A stretch of 64,000 nt of DNA from Streptomyces griseoruber. Its GTDB lineage: Bacteria; Actinomycetota; Actinomycetes; Streptomycetales; Streptomycetaceae. Made by a program: the position numbers and the translations under genes. The stretch is from NCBI RefSeq assembly GCF_001514205.1, contig NZ_KQ948769.1, forward strand, positions 307,501-371,500, read 5' to 3'. Below, piece after piece: positions 7,850-14,380 of this stretch. How positions within the stretch are numbered: the stretch's first letter is position 1; every line of letters starts with the position of its first letter. The notes beneath the pieces are model-generated. The model ran no database searches. It worked only from the letters and a program-made list of their open reading frames with translations, and was not told the origin of the DNA.

Positions 7850-8699
7850 GGACGTCAGCACCCTGACCGCCGACGAACGCCGACGGTTCGTGAAGGCGAT
7901 GCTGGAGGTCAAACGGCGGGGCGAGTACGACGAGTTCGTACGGATGCACATCGACCACTACGTCTCCGACGGCGAGGGCGGCCTGCGTACGGCCCACATG
8001 GCGCCCTCCTTCCTGGCCTGGCACCGGCGGTTCCTGCTGGAACTGGAGAAGGCGCTGCGCCGGGTCGACCCCTCGGTGACCGTGCCGTACTGGGACTGGA
8101 CGCGCGACCGCACCGCGACCGCCGCGCCCTGGACCGCGGACCTCCTCGGCGGCAACGGACGCGCCTCCGACCGCCAGGTCACCACCGGGCCGTTCGCCTA
8201 CGCCACCGGCAACTGGACCCTGAAGGAGAACGTCACCGACGGCGAGTTCCTCACCCGGGACCTCGGCCGCTCCGCCAACCCCATCGAGCTGCCCACCGCG
8301 GCCGAACTGGAATGGGCCCTGAAGGACCCGGTCTACGACACCGCGCCCTGGGACTCGACGGTCACCGAGGGCTTCCGCAACAAGCTGGAGGGCTGGGGCA
8401 CCGGGCGGGGCAGCGCCGCCTGGCGCAACCACAACCGGGTGCACCGGTGGGTCGGCGGGGAGATGCTGGGCGGCGCCTCCGTCAACGACCCCGTGTTCTG
8501 GCTCCACCACGCCTTCATCGACCTGGTGTGGACCCGCTGGCAGGCCCGCCACCGCGTCCACCGCTATCTGCCCGCCGAACCGCCCGGCGAGGCGAGCCGG
8601 CAGTACCGCCGGGTCGTCGCCCGCAAGGAGAAGCTGCCGCCGTGGAACGTGACACCGGATCAGCTGGAGGACGTGTCGGGGATCTACCGGTACGCGTAG
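7833..8699 (+). CDS. melC2: tyrosinase (monophenol monooxygenase) MelC2
   Basis: Type-3 copper enzyme oxidising tyrosine to dopaquinone for melanin. 288 aa, slightly longer than the roughly 273-aa classical enzymes. CuA ligands are His39 (RMHI), His55 (RTAH) and His64 (AWHRRF). CuB ligands are His198 and His202 (NHNRVHRWVGG) and His224 (WLHHAFID). The tyrosinase signature DPVFWLHHAFID is intact. There is no signal peptide, as expected for an enzyme exported with MelC1. It follows melC1 in an overlapping operon and ends in a strong hairpin shared with the convergent chaplin gene. Confidence 0.93.
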   Translation: MVYTRKDVSTLTADERRRFVKAMLEVKRRGEYDEFVRMHIDHYVSDGEGGLRTAHMAPSFLAWHRRFLLELEKALRRVDPSVTVPYWDWTRDRTATAAPWTADLLGGNGRASDRQVTTGPFAYATGNWTLKENVTDGEFLTRDLGRSANPIELPTAAELEWALKDPVYDTAPWDSTVTEGFRNKLEGWGTGRGSAAWRNHNRVHRWVGGEMLGGASVNDPVFWLHHAFIDLVWTRWQARHRVHRYLPAEPPGEASRQYRRVVARKEKLPPWNVTPDQLEDVSGIYRYA

Positions 8700-8719
8700 G
8701 CCCGTAGGCGGGACACGCG

Positions 8720-8750
8720 AGAGCCCCGGCGCTCGAGGTGCCGGGGCTCT
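8720..8750. terminator. bidirectional hairpin between melC2 and chaplin
   Basis: agagccccggc (8720-8730) and gccggggctct (8740-8750) form a perfect 11-bp stem with a 9-nt loop between two convergent genes. Confidence 0.8.
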
Positions 8751-8774
8751 GCCGATGCGTGGGGGACGCGTGCG

Positions 8775-9122
8775 TCAGTCGCCGTAGCCGGCGCCGCCGT
8801 GCCGGCCGCCGCCGTTGCTGGAGCTGCTGCCGTGGCGGTCGTGACCGTAGTCGCCGCCGTGCTCCTTGCCCTTGTCGTGGCCGCTGACGTTGGCGCAGGT
8901 GTTGCCGAAGGCCGGGTTCAGCAGGGCGATGACGTTGACGGTGTTGCCGCAGAGGTTGACCGGGACGTGGACCGGAACCTGGACGACGTTGCCCGACAGG
9001 ACACCCGGCGAGCCAACGGCCGCACCCTGCGCACCCGCGTCCGCCATGGCCAGGCCGGCCCCGCTGACCACCGCGGCGCCGGTGCCCAGGGCAACGGCCG
9101 CCACCTTCGCGATGCGAGACAT
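8775..9122 (-). CDS. chpG: chaplin, ChpG-like, with hydrophilic C-terminal extension
   Basis: 115-aa secreted chaplin. ATG at 9122 (MSRIAKVAAVALGTGAAVVS) lies behind AAGGAG. After the signal peptide comes one chaplin domain (SPGVLSGNVVQVPVHVPVN, CGNTVNVIALLNPAFGNTC) with the usual two cysteines. The protein then continues for about 35 residues rich in Gly, His, Ser, Lys and Asp (HDKGKEHGGDYGHDRHG and on). Short chaplins usually stop right after the domain. The tail has no membrane helix or sorting motif, so it is not a long chaplin. His and Asp clusters could bind metal, which is inference. Paralogue letter assigned by position next to melC. Confidence 0.85.
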   Translation of the reverse strand: MSRIAKVAAVALGTGAAVVSGAGLAMADAGAQGAAVGSPGVLSGNVVQVPVHVPVNLCGNTVNVIALLNPAFGNTCANVSGHDKGKEHGGDYGHDRHGSSSSNGGGRHGGAGYGD

Positions 9123-9262
9123 CACGTTCTCCTTAGTGATTCGGTTCGCGCGACAGCAGGGAACGCCGTCGCACACGCCGTTCAACGCGGCCACCCCGGC
9201 CGGGTCACGGCGCGTCGGTCCGGATCACCCTTTTTGAACAGGAGAGACCTACAGACGGGTGC

Positions 9263-9541
9263 CTAGACCGCCCGGAGGTGTGTCGCGACGAAGGCGGTGA
9301 GCGTGGCGACGGACTCCAGGCTGTCCAGGCTCAGGTCCAGCGCGGCGACGTCCACGCCGAACCGGGCGTCGATCGCGCCCAGCAGGACCACCCCGGCCAG
9401 CGAGGTGAGGGCGATCTCCGGGCCGAACAGGGGGGTGTCCGCGGGGAGTTTCCCCACCACGTCCGGATCCAGCCGGGCCGCCTCGGCGATCATCGAGCGC
9501 AGTTCCCGCTCCACCGCGGGCGGGTCCTGGATGTCGGTCAC
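9263..9541 (-). CDS. acyl carrier protein
   Basis: 92-aa carrier protein, the likely thioester anchor for the product of the adjacent FkbH-like enzyme. The phosphopantetheine attachment serine lies in FGPEIALTSLAGVVLLGAI; the usual DSL is TSL here. Four-helix ACP spacing follows (DARFGVDVAALDLSLDSLESVATLTAFV). GTG at 9541 overlaps the FkbH-like stop (GTGA), so translation is coupled. It is the last gene of the minus-strand half of the cluster. An Sfp-type PPTase encoded 3.7 kb away on the other strand could activate it. Confidence 0.85.
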   Translation of the reverse strand: MTDIQDPPAVERELRSMIAEAARLDPDVVGKLPADTPLFGPEIALTSLAGVVLLGAIDARFGVDVAALDLSLDSLESVATLTAFVATHLRAV

Positions 9542-10623
9542 GCCTCGGCGTCCTCTCGGTCGGATACGTGCAGATAGGGGGGCGGCTTCGGAAGCTCGCC
9601 GTGCAGCGCGCGCCCGAGGACGGCCGAGTCGGGCGTCGCGCCCTCGGTGTCCTCCACCCGGCGCAGGCCCGCCTGGCGGAGCAGGATCCGCATCTCCAGG
9701 TTGGCGTCCGTCGGACGCAGGGTCACCCGGAACTCCTCGGCACCGGCCCGCCGGGCCCGTCCCATCAGCCAGAACAGGAAGGCCGCCGCCGCGCCCCGGC
9801 CGGCCACCCGGCAGGAGAGGGCGAGCAGCGGGACGGACCAGGTGCCCGTGCCCGTGCCCGCGCCGGTGCGGTCGACGAGTGCGGCGCCGATGACGCCGTA
9901 TGCGCCGAAGCGGTCCGTCATCCGTGCCGTGTACAGCTCGTGCCCGTCCGAGGCGGCCAGCTCGCCCAGCCGGTCCGGGGTGAGGCCGGAGGAGTTCAGC
10001 CGGTGGGTGCGGGCGGCGAGCTCCAGGGCGCGCGGGACCTCCTCGGGCGTGGCCGTGCCGACCGTGAGCCGCATGGCGCACCAGCTCAGGAACTCCTCCC
10101 GGCTGCCGTGGAAGCGTTCGCCCTCGGCCCGGCGGGCCTCCTCGGTGCGGTAGCGGTCGACCCGGGCGCGTGACTCGGGGGTGACCTCCCGGCCCTCGAA
10201 CGCGGCCAGCAGCGCGGGCACGTCCTCGGGGGCGAGGGTGCCCACGGCGGGCAGCAGGGCCTCGACCTCGGCGCGCTCGTAGGGCGAGTCGTCGACCAGG
10301 ACGAGGGCGTCCACGGCGATCCCGAGGTTCTCGGCGATTCTGCGCAGCGACTCGCTCTTGTCCTGCCAGGACACCTGCGGGGCGAGGAACCGCTCGCGCA
10401 CCTCCGGCCGGCCGGCCGCGAGCCGGTCGAGCACGGCGGGCGCGCTGCGGCTCGCGATGCTGCTGAGCACGCCGCGGGCCGCGAGCGCGTCGATCGCGGC
10501 CAGCATCTCGGGGCGGGGGACGGGCAGTTCGTCGGTGGGGGACTCGACGGCGATGTCGTCCCAGAGGGTGCCGTCGAGGTCCCAGACGACGCACTTGACG
10601 CGGTCGGCGTCGAAGGCGGTCAT
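9538..10623 (-). CDS. FkbH-like HAD-IIIC family protein (putative glyceryl-ACP loading)
   Basis: 361 aa. FkbH-type proteins take 1,3-bisphosphoglycerate, dephosphorylate it and load a glyceryl unit on an ACP. N-terminal HAD domain: nucleophile motif CVVWDLDGTLWDD (about residues 11-23), ASRSAPAVLDRL, WQDKSESLRRIAENLGI, and the acidic motif ALVLVDDSPYERAEV. The C-terminal half (about 180-320) has the GNAT-like fold seen in FkbH proteins (ALELAARTHRLNSSGLT). ATG at 10623 overlaps the upstream stop (ATGA) and its own stop overlaps the ACP start. The partner ACP is the next gene. Substrate by homology only. Confidence 0.85.
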   Translation of the reverse strand: MTAFDADRVKCVVWDLDGTLWDDIAVESPTDELPVPRPEMLAAIDALAARGVLSSIASRSAPAVLDRLAAGRPEVRERFLAPQVSWQDKSESLRRIAENLGIAVDALVLVDDSPYERAEVEALLPAVGTLAPEDVPALLAAFEGREVTPESRARVDRYRTEEARRAEGERFHGSREEFLSWCAMRLTVGTATPEEVPRALELAARTHRLNSSGLTPDRLGELAASDGHELYTARMTDRFGAYGVIGAALVDRTGAGTGTGTWSVPLLALSCRVAGRGAAAAFLFWLMGRARRAGAEEFRVTLRPTDANLEMRILLRQAGLRRVEDTEGATPDSAVLGRALHGELPKPPPYLHVSDREDAEA

Positions 10624-12476
10624 CGCTCACCCCGGGGCAGGAACAGCTTCATCGAGAGGCTGGTGGGGTCGAATCCGAACTTGCGGTAGACCGTGCGCAT
10701 CGGGACGTTGCCTACATGGACCCGGCCGGTGACCTCGGTGATGCCGCCCGCCAGACAGAACTCCAGGCCCGCGGTGAGGAGGAGTTCGGCGACATCGCTG
10801 CGGTTGTCCACCGGGGAGACCGCCAGGGAGCGGAAGTTGGCGTAGCGGTCGCCGGTCATCGCGTTCTGGTTGATGCTCACCCAGCACCAGCCGACGGGCT
10901 CCTCGCCCGGACGCCCGGCGACGATCATGCCCTCCTTCGACTTCTCCATCGCCTTGCCGAGGCGGGCCGCCCAGCGGACCGGGTCGTCGATGGCGTCCTC
11001 GCCGAAGGAGACCCGGGCGATCTCGGCCTCGAACGCCCCGATCGCCGGAAGGTCGCGCTCGTCGGCCTGCCGGGTGACATAGGGGTGCGTGCGCTTCTCG
11101 AGGGCGGCACGGTCCTCGGGGGACGGGGGGTGCCAGCCGATCGTGCGGGTGCCGGGGGTGCCGGGGGTGCCGGGGGTGCCGGGGGTGTTGGGGGTGCCGG
11201 TACGGGCAGGTGCCGTCTGCTGGACGGGTGCCGCGGGCCTCTGCCCGGCCGGCGCGGGAGCCTGCTGCCGCGCCTCCGGCGGCTCCGGCGCCTCCGAGAC
11301 CAGCCGTCCCGGCCGGAACGGCCCCTTCCCGCAGTTCGGGCAGCCCTCGGCGCGCAGGGCCGCGACCTGGCTCCAGCGGGCGCCGGGGCCGACGCGGACC
11401 TTGTGCCCGCAGGCCACGCACTCGTACTCGCGCTGCCGGGTCCGCTTGTCGCCCGTGTACAGGGGGCCGCTGTAGTCGCCCTGGCGGGAGGCGGTGGAGG
11501 TGGTGGTGAGCAGCTGCTGGAAGAAGCCGACACCGCCGAGGATGCCGCTGCCCTCGTACTCGTTGAAGTTGCGGATGTAGCCGTTGGTGACCAGGCCCAG
11601 GGCCATGATCTCCCGCTGGACCTCCAGCATCTCGTCCGGGCTCTTGCCGCCGAAGGAGAAGAAGACGCTGTGCGCGGGACCGGGCCGCAGGCCCTCCACG
11701 GCGCGGGACAGGAAGAGCCGGGCGCCTTCGGGGGTGTACGGCGGGTCGGTCATGGCGACGTCATGCTGCCCGTGCAGGTGCTCGGGCAGGGGCTGGCGCA
11801 GATCGTGCCGCACCGTCTCGACGCGGGTGCCGAGTCCCCCCGCCACCTTCTGGATGTAGTCGAGGATCTCGGCGGAGATGTCGACCACGGTCACCCGCTC
11901 GACGATCGGCCCGCCCAGCACGTCGCCCACGACGGCCACGGCCAGCGACACCAGGTCGTCGTCGCCGACGAGCAGCAGCGAGCCGCCCGGCAGCGCGCCC
12001 GCCGTCAGCAGCGCCAGCACCCGGCGCACCTTGGTCTCGGCCGTGCAGTGCGACTGGTCGATCGCCATGTCGGCGGCGGGACCGGACTCCATGAGCGCCC
12101 GCAGCCGTCGTACGGCCTCGTCCAGCACCTCGGGGATCACCAGCTCACGGCCGTCGCAGGTGCGGCAGGTGGCGTCCAGGGTGAGGTCCATGCCGAGCTG
12201 TGCGACGAGGTCCGAGCCGGCCTCGGTCAGCCGGGACGGGCGCTCCCTGGTGACGAGACCGCGGCGCCGCAGCTCGTTCCCCAGGGCGGCCACGATCGGC
12301 ACCGGCAGGCCGGTGGCCCGGCTGAGGTCCTTGGTGGAGGCGGGGGCCAGACGGCGCAGCGCACGCAGCACGGACCGCACTCCGGGCGGGCCCTCCTGAA
12401 GCCGGACGGCGTCCGCGACTTCCGTGAGCAGTTGATCGGCGGTGGTACTCCGGGGGTGCCGACGCGCGTTCGTCAC
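10620..12476 (-). CDS. BpsA-like (branched polyamine synthase, DUF43) domain fused to zinc ribbon and GNAT
   Basis: 618-aa fusion. Residues 1-110 look like a winged helix (STKDLSRATGLPVPIVAAL). Residues about 120-350 match the N4-bis(aminopropyl)spermidine synthase family, which transfers aminopropyl groups from decarboxylated AdoMet to polyamines: LLLVGDDDLVSLAVAVVGD, VERVTVVDISAEILDYI, MTDPPYTPEGARLFLSRA. A CxxC pair follows (YECVACGHK, CPNCGKGPF), then a Pro/Thr/Gly linker with TPG repeats. A GNAT domain ends the protein (about 460-618; YANFRSLAVSP, MRTVYRKFGF). GTG start 12476 behind GGAG. BpsA-like proteins are best known from thermophiles and archaea; fusion to GNAT in an ACP-containing cluster is unusual. 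The in vivo acceptor is unknown. Confidence 0.8.
   Translation of the reverse strand: MTNARRHPRSTTADQLLTEVADAVRLQEGPPGVRSVLRALRRLAPASTKDLSRATGLPVPIVAALGNELRRRGLVTRERPSRLTEAGSDLVAQLGMDLTLDATCRTCDGRELVIPEVLDEAVRRLRALMESGPAADMAIDQSHCTAETKVRRVLALLTAGALPGGSLLLVGDDDLVSLAVAVVGDVLGGPIVERVTVVDISAEILDYIQKVAGGLGTRVETVRHDLRQPLPEHLHGQHDVAMTDPPYTPEGARLFLSRAVEGLRPGPAHSVFFSFGGKSPDEMLEVQREIMALGLVTNGYIRNFNEYEGSGILGGVGFFQQLLTTTSTASRQGDYSGPLYTGDKRTRQREYECVACGHKVRVGPGARWSQVAALRAEGCPNCGKGPFRPGRLVSEAPEPPEARQQAPAPAGQRPAAPVQQTAPARTGTPNTPGTPGTPGTPGTRTIGWHPPSPEDRAALEKRTHPYVTRQADERDLPAIGAFEAEIARVSFGEDAIDDPVRWAARLGKAMEKSKEGMIVAGRPGEEPVGWCWVSINQNAMTGDRYANFRSLAVSPVDNRSDVAELLLTAGLEFCLAGGITEVTGRVHVGNVPMRTVYRKFGFDPTSLSMKLFLPRGER
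11149..11200. repeat. 9-bp microsatellite coding for TPG repeats
   Basis: Tandem gtgccgggg units (four perfect from 11149, one variant gtgttgggg at 11185, then a partial). On the minus strand they encode Thr-Pro-Gly repeats in the linker between the BpsA-like part and the GNAT domain. Whole-codon units, so copy changes stay in frame. Confidence 0.9.
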
Positions 12477-12826
12477 AATGCTGCTCCAGGGAAGCTGATG
12501 GATTCCGTGGGTATCGAGTATACGGGCTGGTAGGCGCCCCGATCGGACTCGGTACGGCGGCCGGGAATGCGAAGCGGGAAGAGGAATTCCGGCGACGGTC
12601 CCGCACTGCTGCGGCGGATGGCATTCCGCGCCCTCGGACGGAAAGGTTTACCGGAATTCACCACATCGTTTTCCGGCCGAATATGCCCCCGGTCTTCCCG
12701 CCCCCTTGACGGGACGCGCTCGCGAGCCCCATAGCGCCCCGGATGCTAGGCTTGGCCCGACCGAGCGCCCGTAACCGGCCTCGCGACCTTCCTCTTCAGC
12801 CGCGCGGACCAGCGCTGATCTATCTG
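12477..12826. other. divergent intergenic region of the polyamine/ACP locus
   Basis: Roughly 350 bp without a convincing gene, locally less GC-rich than its neighbours (around 12560-12680). It should hold the promoters of the leftward three-gene and rightward two-gene operons. I could not identify promoter hexamers or an operator with confidence. Confidence 0.6.
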
Positions 12827-12866
12827 AAAGGAGACGGGGGCAGCGGTTCCTCACCCCCGGTTCCCC
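12827..12866 (+). promoter_or_regulatory. distant Shine-Dalgarno with intervening hairpin before speD-like gene
   Basis: AAAGGAG at 12827-12833 is the only good ribosome site, but lies 33 nt before the ATG at 12867. Between them CGGGGG (12835-12840) pairs with CCCCCG (12854-12859) around a 13-nt loop. Folding would bring the site close to the start codon. There is no alternative in-frame start in the gap. Confidence 0.45.
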
Positions 12867-13247
12867 ATGACCAACTCCACCGACCTCGCCACCGAGGGCA
12901 TAAACGTCGACGATCTGTGCTCTTATGCCGTCGACGTATGGGTGAGCGACCACAGCATCCTGACCGACGAGGAGCGCCTCCTCCAGGTGCTGCGCACGGC
13001 CGCCGAAAAGGGAAACGCCACGGTACTCGGTGAGGCGTCGCACGTTTTCCCGAACGGCGCCGTGACCGCCATTCTCCTGCTTTCCGCCTCGCATCTGAGC
13101 ATTCACACCTGGCCCGAATTCAGCCTGGCGAACGTCGACCTGCTCGCGTACGGCCGGCTGAACGGCGAGCGGATGATGCAGAGCGTGGAGCTCGGCCTTT
13201 CGCCGACGAAGATCAACGTGACGCGCATGCTGCGCGCCGTGCACTGA
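12867..13247 (+). CDS. AdoMet decarboxylase proenzyme homologue (class 1b), altered active site
   Basis: 126-aa pyruvoyl-type decarboxylase precursor. Canonical members cleave before a serine that becomes pyruvate and decarboxylate AdoMet to the aminopropyl donor. The motif SASHLSIHTWPEF places the pyruvoyl serine at Ser75 and the conserved processing/catalytic histidine at His80. Two positions deviate from the usual ESHLTIHTWPE...C pattern: residue 74 is Ala instead of Glu, and the position of the catalytic Cys (20 residues after the serine) is Tyr95. Homologues of this family are known that decarboxylate ornithine or arginine, so the substrate is uncertain. It is 29 nt ahead of the PPTase and divergent from the BpsA-GNAT gene. 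Confidence 0.85.
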   Translation: MTNSTDLATEGINVDDLCSYAVDVWVSDHSILTDEERLLQVLRTAAEKGNATVLGEASHVFPNGAVTAILLLSASHLSIHTWPEFSLANVDLLAYGRLNGERMMQSVELGLSPTKINVTRMLRAVH

Positions 13248-13276
13248 CGCGTCCCCGTTGTCCCGCTGACTCCGTC

Positions 13277-13951
13277 ATGCATTCCGTGCAGGTCTCGTGG
13301 GCGCGCTCGGCCGACGCCCACGAGGGGCTGCTGGAAACGCTCGATCCCGTGGAGCGCGCCCGCTACACGGCGACGGTGGACCCCGCCGGCCGGAACCGCT
13401 TCCTCGTCGGCTGCGCGCTGAGCCGCCGGCTCCTGGGCGAGCGGCTCGGCGTACCCCCCGAGGACGTACCCCTGCGGCGGGTCTGCCCGACCTGCGGCGG
13501 CCCGCACGGCAAGCCCCGGCTGGCGGTCCCCGCCGGGTACGACTTCTCGGTCACCCACAGCGGCGACGTCGTGGGCGTGGCCGTGTGCCGGGGCGCCGAG
13601 GTGGGCCTGGACGTCGAGGAGGCCGGCACCGCTCTCGACGTCGACGCCGCGGCCCGTACGGCGCTCTCCGCCCGGGAGTCGGCCGCCCTCCACTCCCTCC
13701 CCCCGGACGAGCGGGGGCCCGCCTTCCTGCGGATCTGGACGCGGAAGGAAGCGGTGCTCAAAGCGCTCGGCGTGGGCCTGCGCGCGCCCCTGCGGGACCT
13801 GGAGGTGTCCGGCCCAGACGCCGCCCCGGCGGTACTGACCTGGCCGGACGCGCTCGCCGATCACCCGCGGACGACCCTGACCGACCTGACGGTGGACGGC
13901 GCCCATCCGGCGGCGCTGGCGGTGACGGCCGGAGACGGGCGAGTGGCGTGA
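13277..13951 (+). CDS. Sfp-type 4'-phosphopantetheinyl transferase
   Basis: Transfers phosphopantetheine from CoA to a carrier-protein serine. 224 aa, family length. Motifs in order: RFLVGCALSRRLLG, CPTCGGPHGKPRL, FSVTHSGDVVGVAV, the Mg-binding VGLDVE, and the WTRKEAVLKALGVGL helix. All hallmark residues (H in VTHS, D and E in GLDVE, KE in RKEA) are present. It follows the speD-like gene by 29 nt on the same strand. The ACP of this locus, with TSL at its attachment site, is the obvious substrate (inference), although Sfp enzymes are often promiscuous. Confidence 0.92.
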   Translation: MHSVQVSWARSADAHEGLLETLDPVERARYTATVDPAGRNRFLVGCALSRRLLGERLGVPPEDVPLRRVCPTCGGPHGKPRLAVPAGYDFSVTHSGDVVGVAVCRGAEVGLDVEEAGTALDVDAAARTALSARESAALHSLPPDERGPAFLRIWTRKEAVLKALGVGLRAPLRDLEVSGPDAAPAVLTWPDALADHPRTTLTDLTVDGAHPAALAVTAGDGRVA

Positions 13952-13974
13952 AAAAGCCCTCCCGAAGGGAGGGC
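13951..13974 (-). terminator. intrinsic terminator of the tRNA-Arg gene
   Basis: Read on the minus strand: GCCCTCCC, loop TTC, GGGAGGGC, then TTTTT. Perfect 8-bp stem with a U run, 10 nt past the tRNA 3' end. It abuts the stop of the convergent PPTase gene. Confidence 0.88.
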
Positions 13975-13983
13975 GGAGACTTG

Positions 13984-14056
13984 CGCCCCCGGCAGGACTC
14001 GAACCTGCGGCCAAGCGCTTAGAAGGCGCCTGCTCTATCCACTGAGCTACGGGGGC
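13984..14056 (-). tRNA. tRNA-Arg (anticodon TCT)
   Basis: 73-nt cloverleaf on the minus strand: acceptor GCCCCCG/CGGGGGC, D arm GCTC-GAGC, anticodon loop CTTCTAA (TCT), T arm GCAGG-TTCGAGT-CCTGC, discriminator G. No encoded CCA. The 3' end faces the polyamine/ACP cluster. Confidence 0.95.
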
Positions 14057-14380
14057 CGGGTGGGGTGGCCTCGTACGTGCTGCCCGGGTGTGGGGCGATC
14101 CGTGACGTTGCCGGGGACAAGGATAGGGCTCCCGGTTCCTTGTCCTGGTTGCTTCGCCTCCGTGGCTCAATGTGGAGGTTCGGTGAAGCGGTCCTGATAA
14201 TCGCAGGCAGGTGCGAATCGTGCACCGCTTTTAGCGTCTCGCGACCCGGGTGTTGTGCACTCGTTATGCCTGAGCTGTGCCTGTGTCCCGCTCGTCCCCT
14301 CCGTCCCTTGTGTCCTATCGGCGCGCAGACATGCCTATATGCTTCATAAATCCCCTAAAATTGGGCATTCTTCGCATGTG
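14057..14380. other. intergenic region upstream of dynA
   Basis: About 320 bp between the tRNA 5' end and dynA. It contains the tRNA promoter region (leftward) and an AT-richer stretch around 14330-14375, including TAAAAT at 14355, just before the dynA start. No convincing ORF or RNA seen. Confidence 0.5.

Noticed and set aside
13984..14380. Integrated element with integrase at the tRNA-Arg
   Set aside because: No integrase, excisionase or second att copy was found; only the position is suggestive.
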